Assembly: GCA_027575765.1 (NCBI GenBank)
Contig: JANBPT010000478.1
Coordinates: 1-34,146, forward strand
From: Tieghemiomyces parasiticus
Taxonomy: Eukaryota; Kickxellomycota; Dimargaritomycetes; Dimargaritales; Dimargaritaceae
Length of the DNA: 34,146 bases
Direction of reading: 5' to 3'
Part shown: piece by piece, positions 29,195 through 34,146 of the stretch
Layout of the letters: each line of letters begins with the position of its first letter
How positions within the stretch are numbered: position 1 is the first letter of the stretch
Translations under genes and position numbers: made by a program
The notes under the pieces: model-generated
Database searches by the model: none
The model's input: only the letters and a program-made list of their open reading frames with translations
What the model was told of the DNA's origin: nothing

Positions 29195-32100
29195 ATGTCT
29201 AAATCCGCGCACGAGCGCGTTCCGTCTAATGGGGCGTCACGGGCCGCCTCACCCGGCCAGTATTGCAGCGCAAGCTCAGGTGCTGTAGCCGAACGCACCC
29301 CGGGTGAGCCCACTTTGGTATACCCTGGTCGGCCTAATTTTGATGACCGGCGGGACAGTGGCTTTGTTGATGGTCAGCCCCGACCGCTGCCTACCACCAC
29401 CCGGCACCCAATCCCACTCCCCGCATTCGCCGTCGACCAGCGTTACCAGAACTACCTGCGGAAACGCACCAAGAATTTGCTGAACCTTAGCCACGATGGG
29501 TTTCCCGGTTCTCATACCGTACCGTTCACCCCGGCTGCCTTCGAGTTTCTCGACCAAGAGGACTACTTTGTGAGTGAGCAGGCGGATGGAGTGCGCTACA
29601 TTATGCACATTGTTCATGAGGAGAAACGGTCCGCAGTGTTCATGGCGGACCAGCGCAACCATTACTTCTACGTGCGCGACATGGCCCTAAACTACCCGTG
29701 CCCTGGTAACAAGCACACCCGGGAGACCATTATCGACGGGGAACTCGTTGTGGACACGTCAGATAACCAAGTCCGGCTACATTTCCAACCCTTTGACGTG
29801 TTGGTGTTAAATTCGGTCATTATGCTCCGCCGATCCCTCAGCTCGCGACTCGGACTCCTACGTCAGGATATCATCCAGCCTTACATGAATCTGATGAAGA
29901 ATGATCCTAATTTGGCCAAGCGTCAGGCCTTTACTATATCCATACGCAAAATGGAACGGTCCTATGGGGTCAATCTGCTCATGGCCGACCTCGCCAAGAG
30001 CAAGCATCCCAGTCCCGGGTTGGTTTTCACCCCTGTAAAATTGCCCTACACGCCCGGCCATTACAACAAACTGTAAGTGGTTTCGACCCTGTCGCTCAGG
30101 CTGTAGTCCCAACGTCGGCGGAATATGCGCCAGAAGGGCCATTTTCCCGCTCCTAACCCCGTGTAGGCGGCGTCATTACTCGCTCACCAATAATCTGACC
30201 TGTTTATCTAACCGTATATATTTTTCTTCCGGTCGTTCCCCCTTATTTGTGTGCCCCCTCCTCCTCCTCCTTACCTATAGACTACGGTGGAAACCCCCTG
30301 ATTCCTTCACGGCTGATTTCAAGATCCAGGTGCAGTACAGCAAAGAACGGAAACCCGTCTACAAACTGCTGGTCGGCCACGGCGGGTCAGAGCGTGAGTT
30401 TACCACCCTCCAGCTTGAGGCTGTGGTCTTCCAGCAGTGGCGGAACCACCCACCCGATAACCGTATAGTGACCTGCCGCTATGATCCCGAGTGGAAAGTG
30501 ACCACGGTCGAGGACGGGTACGCTCCGCAGACTCGGAGGGGTGGCTGGCGGTTCCTGCGGTTCCGCGTCGACCGAACGGTTCCTGACGACGATGCCACCG
30601 TGCTGACGGTAGTACAAAACAGCGAACGCGAGGTCCCGCGCGAGGAGTTTGACAAACGACTGGATAGAATCCGCGCCAACTGGAAGGCCCGGGAACGAGC
30701 CGCGGCTGCGAACCAGCCACCATCAGGTAACAGTACCGGCAAGTCCGAAACCCCCGCCGGTACACCACGCTTCACGTCGCCCATGGCACCCTCGGCCACG
30801 CATGAGTCGTATTTCAGCACTAATTCGCACCACGCGGCGCAAAGGATCGCCTCGCCTCGTTCTGTGGCAATGCCGCTACGCACACCTGGCAACTCTTCAC
30901 ACACCCACCACTCGACCGGAACGACACCGGCGACAGTGGACGGTAACGCGGGCGCAGATCGGTCGGTCAGGCCGCTATTGTCGCCTACCGCATCCACACC
31001 TGCTTCCGGGTCGACGAAATCTCACTCCACTTCCTCCATGATGCTGCCCAAACGGCAGACCACACCCCCGCAAGCCAGCCGCGGGAAGCCTGCCACGCCG
31101 ACTGACAACGGTCGTCCCGCCCTTGTCCTTCCGCCCCAGGGAACCTCGGCGTCCGTGGCCAGCGCCGGTAAGCGGAAGTTTGATGAGCACAGTAGTCCAG
31201 CCAGTAGTCCGGCTTTGATGTCGCCCACCCAGCTACCCGCCCGCGTCCTTTCGCAATCCCCTGCGGCCCGTGACCCGGGAAAGTACCCCAAACTGAGTGG
31301 CGACATGCGGTCTCCGCTACGCGAACGTGCGAGTGTCAACTCGACCACGCCTACTACACCTACTGATCCGGCCCGCCGGCCGACGGGGGGCGAGGCGCCA
31401 GCCAGCTCGCCATTGCAGAGTCCGCGTGAAGCTTCTCCCCAGAACATGCGCAAGGGCAGCTCCCTCGACGGCCGACTCTATCTTCCCCGCTCGCACGTCA
31501 TTTCGACCAAGTTGTCGTCGCTGGGTGGTGTCGAGAGTAGCACCCTTTCGCCCGCGAAATCAGCTCCTGAACCAGCTTCTGACAAGCGCCTACCGGCCCT
31601 TGCTCTCCCACCACGGACCGCCAGCAGCCAGCCACCTCCGCCTGTCGTCGACACCACCGTTGTTCCTGCCTCAGAAGCCCCCGCGCAGTCCCCCAAGCTG
31701 GCAGAATCCAATGGGAAACCAGCGACCAGTACACGAGGCGGCACTCGAAGTCGAGGCCGTGGCCGCGGACGTGCGAAGCGATCCTCAGTGTCTGGGCGGT
31801 CCGTCTCGGAGGTCACGGCGCTTCCACCGACCGCCCTGCCGGTACAGTCGGTGTCCGCTTCTACTCCCGCTGTTTATACTAGCATGACCCTCGAATCCAA
31901 CCGCCCCCCTGACGCTGAGCACTTGGAAACCATGCCTGCACCGTCATCCCCGATGCGGGTAGACAGTCCGCCCAACTCCGTGAAAACCGTTCTGCCGACG
32001 TCGCCACCGCCACCGCCTTCCGTCGCAGGCCCACTACCCACACCGTCCTCGCCCACTGTTCAGCCGCCTCCCGAACTCGCATCGACTGCGGCACCTGTCC

Positions 32101-33908
32101 AACTCCCGGGCTCGGCTCTTGTTCAGGTGTCACAAGCGGAGGCCGAAGACGAGCACGTCCGGCAGGAGGCGGAGGCCCAGCGCCAGGCTCAAGAACAGCG
32201 TACCCGGCAAGATGAGGATGTTCAGCGCCAGACCCAATTGGCGGAGGCGTTGCGAATACAGCAACAGCAGGAAGAAACCCATCGACAGCAGCAGCAGAAC
32301 CAAGAGCAGGCCCGTCGGCAGCAAGAGGTGCAAAAGCAGCAGGAAGAGATGCAGCATCAGCAACGATTGCAGCAACTCCAAATCCAACAGAAACAGGAGT
32401 CAGAGCGGTTTCAAATGGAGGCCCAGCGCCAACAGCAACAACAACAGCAGCAGCAGCAGCAACGACACCAGCAGCTCACTCTGCAGTCATCCCCGACAGT
32501 GGTCGCTCCTCGCCCGCCGGCTTCGGCCGGCGGCCTGGCTCCTCGCCCCGAACCTGGCTACCCAGCCCCGCCAACCCACCCTACCGCGCACCCCCACCAT
32601 CCGGCCAACTACCCAGGTGGCCCCCCAGGAAGTGGCCCGCCTTTCACCCCCGTCTCCTATGCCGCCCACCCTGGGGGGCGGCCGCCCGGACCCTTCGATC
32701 CGGCCGGTGGATTCCAGGGTCGTCCACCGCCGGGCACGCTGCACCGCATGCACTCACTGTCGTTACAGAACACGACAGGCCCTCCGCCATTCGATCCGAC
32801 GCGACCCAACTACTCCCCGCGCACACCCACTTTCCCCAACGGCCACCCGTACCCTGGACCCGTGCCCTCTCCAGGGTATCCGCCGGGTGCGCCACTGGGC
32901 CCCAACGGCCTCCCTCCACCGCCGCCCTCGCAATTCTCGCCGCCAGGGAGCCGTCGCAGCTCGTTTACTCAGTCTTTCCCACCTCAGCCGGGCCACCCAT
33001 ACCCACACCCGCCACCGCGGCCGTACCTGCCGGGTACTCCAGGCCAGCCGCCACCGGGCGCTTACCCGGATAGTCCCGGACAGGGTGGATTCCCACCCCA
33101 GAGCGTTCGCTATGTCACCGGTCAGGGCCCGCCCCCGCACGCCCTGGGTCGACCGCCGCACCAGGGTGGCGGCATCCCTGCACGTCCCTCCATGGGCGGC
33201 CGGCGCGCCTCTACCTCCTTCCATGCCGCCATGACTGAGGGGTCCCCTAATCCGGTAGGCCGGCCGCTCAGTAACATGATGCAATCACCGGGCGGCAGTC
33301 CTCGTCCTTTGCCTCCAGGCTACCCACCTCAGCAGGCGCCGCAACCGCCGGGGCCCTTCGTGCGCAAGCATTCCATGCCTGGCGCCCCGATGCCAGGGTA
33401 TGGACCGATGCCCGGCCGACCGCCCCCGCCGCCACCGGGTGGCAGCAGTCCCTATCCGATGGGCGACCCCTACCACACCCATCACTCCCATATCCACGCG
33501 CCAGGGCTGCCGCCATACCCGCAGCAGCAGGCGCCTCACCAACGGCCCCATCCGCATGCCCCACCACCGCACATGGGCCAGCCTCAGCCGCGGCCCCACC
33601 CGCACCATCATCCGTCACATCACCCGCAGCAGCAGCAGCAGTCACAACCTCCGGTAGCCATGCCAACCTCGCATGGCTACCCGGGTCGACCACCGATGGG
33701 TCAACCCGGACACCCTGGCGCTGGATCATCCCCTCACGGGCAGCTCCACGCCAGCGGTCCCGGTACTGCTGGATCCCCGCAAGCTCCGCCGCCCGCTCAG
33801 GTTCGACCATCCGCTCCCGCCGCGGCCCAGCAGTCTAAGTCGGCCCTCAACTTCATCATGAACGACGACGAGCCAGTGGACGATAGCGCATCGTCTTGGT
33901 TTGGGTAG
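29195..33908 (+). CDS. CEG1: Capping-enzyme (guanylyltransferase) homologue lacking the catalytic lysine, with long Q/P-rich tail
   Basis: Two exons, 29195-30072 and 30281-33908 (phase-2 intron, donor CT|GTAAGT, acceptor CCTATAG), giving 1,501 residues. Residues 85-435 follow the Ceg1 guanylyltransferase plus OB-fold: DGFPGSHTVPF, motif I region SEQADGVRYIM, DGELVVD (181-187), FDVLVLN, GLVFTPVKLPYTPG, LLRWKPPDSFTADF, RIVTCRYD and WRFLRFRVDR. Motif I should read K-x-D-G, but residue 129 is Gln (CAG at 29579-29581). The acid of motif IV is Pro274, the first Lys of motif V is Arg295, the Lys of motif VI is Arg391, and the Arg after Asp152 is Gln153. Glu183 is kept. After 435 the chain is disordered: Ser/Pro/Thr-rich, an RG stretch near 777-795, a Gln-rich coiled-coil-like part near 912-1025, a Pro/Gly/His-rich part, and an acidic end NFIMNDDEPVDD...WFG. 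It is probably a non-catalytic paralogue. The symbol marks the family only. Confidence 0.85.
30073..30280 (+). other. Intron of the capping-enzyme-like gene
   Basis: It starts GTAAGTGG and ends in a CTCC-rich tract with CCTATAG. Joining CT to A restores Leu293 and gives N-K-L-L-R-W-K-P, the expected motif V environment, which supports this exact splice. A CTAAC motif occurs near 30152. Confidence 0.85.
32137..32476 (+). repeat. Glutamine-codon-rich tract within the capping-enzyme-like gene
   Basis: CAG/CAA codons alternate with Glu, Arg and Lys codons, and a pure run of 11 Gln codons occupies 32430-32462. The encoded part (about residues 912-1025) should form a long charged helix or coiled coil. 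Mixed CAG/CAA use suggests it is maintained as protein sequence rather than arising by recent slippage alone. Confidence 0.8.
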
Positions 33909-33925
33909 TTCCAATGTCCTCAGCG

Positions 33926-34066
33926 TACTTGTATGTGGAGAGGGGGGGGAGGAGGAGGAGGAGGGGTGAAGGGGAGGCTGGTCACAGTCCGCTATTCTCC
34001 ACAATCAGCTGTACCACTACCCTGGTATACTTGCGCGTGCGTGTGGAGAGGCGGGGGGAGGGGAGG
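33926..34066 (+). repeat. Two G-rich near-copies downstream of the capping-enzyme-like gene
   Basis: TACTTGTATGTGGAGAGG followed by a G/A-rich tract (from 33926) is echoed by TACTTGCGCGTGCGTGTGGA then GAGG and a G/A-rich tract (from 34028). Both are purine-rich on the sense strand and lie in the likely 3' UTR or terminator. They could be a short local duplication or paired 3'-end elements. Confidence 0.4.
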
Positions 34067-34146
34067 AGAGAGGATTCCTTAATGAATAGGTGTTCCTTGG
34101 GCGACCGTGGGACGTATTGTACAGTTTTGGTATCGTTAGTGTTGGT

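Noticed and set aside
1..34146. Mobile elements, CRISPR arrays, rRNA genes or secondary-metabolite cluster
   Set aside because: No transposase-like frame, terminal repeats, spaced repeats, rRNA motifs or biosynthetic core enzyme were seen by eye on either strand.

Overview
This is a stretch of a compact fungal nuclear genome. The evidence is protein-coding genes with GTAAGT/GTAAGC-type introns, branch-point-like CTAAC motifs and TATATAAA boxes, together with an Atg15-type vacuolar lipase and a Ceg1-type (stand-alone) mRNA guanylyltransferase fold. A PHIP/BRWD-type chromatin reader suggests a lineage outside the best-studied yeasts, perhaps an early-diverging (zygomycete-grade) fungus; that placement is inference. 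There are no operons, tRNAs, rRNAs, CRISPR arrays or recognisable transposons.

Layout from left to right: the first codons of a minus-strand gene run off the left edge (1-89). About 2.5 kb without a supported gene follows. Next come a glucose-6-phosphate 1-epimerase (2662-3519, +), an RBM39/Rsd1-type splicing factor (4048-5328, +) and a convergent His/Pro/Ser-rich orphan protein (5574-6404, -). A 5.1 kb gene-poor stretch leads to ATG15 (11552-13114, +). A secreted His/Gly/Pro repeat protein carrying a 98-N assembly gap (14801-15799, +) faces a secreted orphan protein (16493-17641, -). A seven-exon PHIP/BRWD-like WD40-CryptoTudor-bromodomain gene fills 18418-24902 (-). After 4.3 kb of largely pyrimidine-rich non-coding DNA comes a two-exon capping-enzyme-like gene (29195-33908, +) whose product has a very long Q/P-rich tail.

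The genes do not form one pathway. They cover carbohydrate metabolism, splicing, autophagy/vacuole lipolysis, secretion, chromatin reading and the RNA polymerase II capping machinery. The most unusual item is the capping-enzyme homologue. Its nucleotidyltransferase fold is easy to follow, but the lysine nucleophile of motif I is glutamine, and conserved residues in several other motifs are also replaced. It therefore looks like a pseudo-guanylyltransferase fused to about 1,070 residues of disordered sequence. The second notable item is the PHIP/BRWD-like gene: it has a single bromodomain, and all its introns lie in phase 0, so every internal exon can be skipped without a frameshift. Exon structures were built by hand from splice signals and family alignment from memory; no search or transcript data were available.
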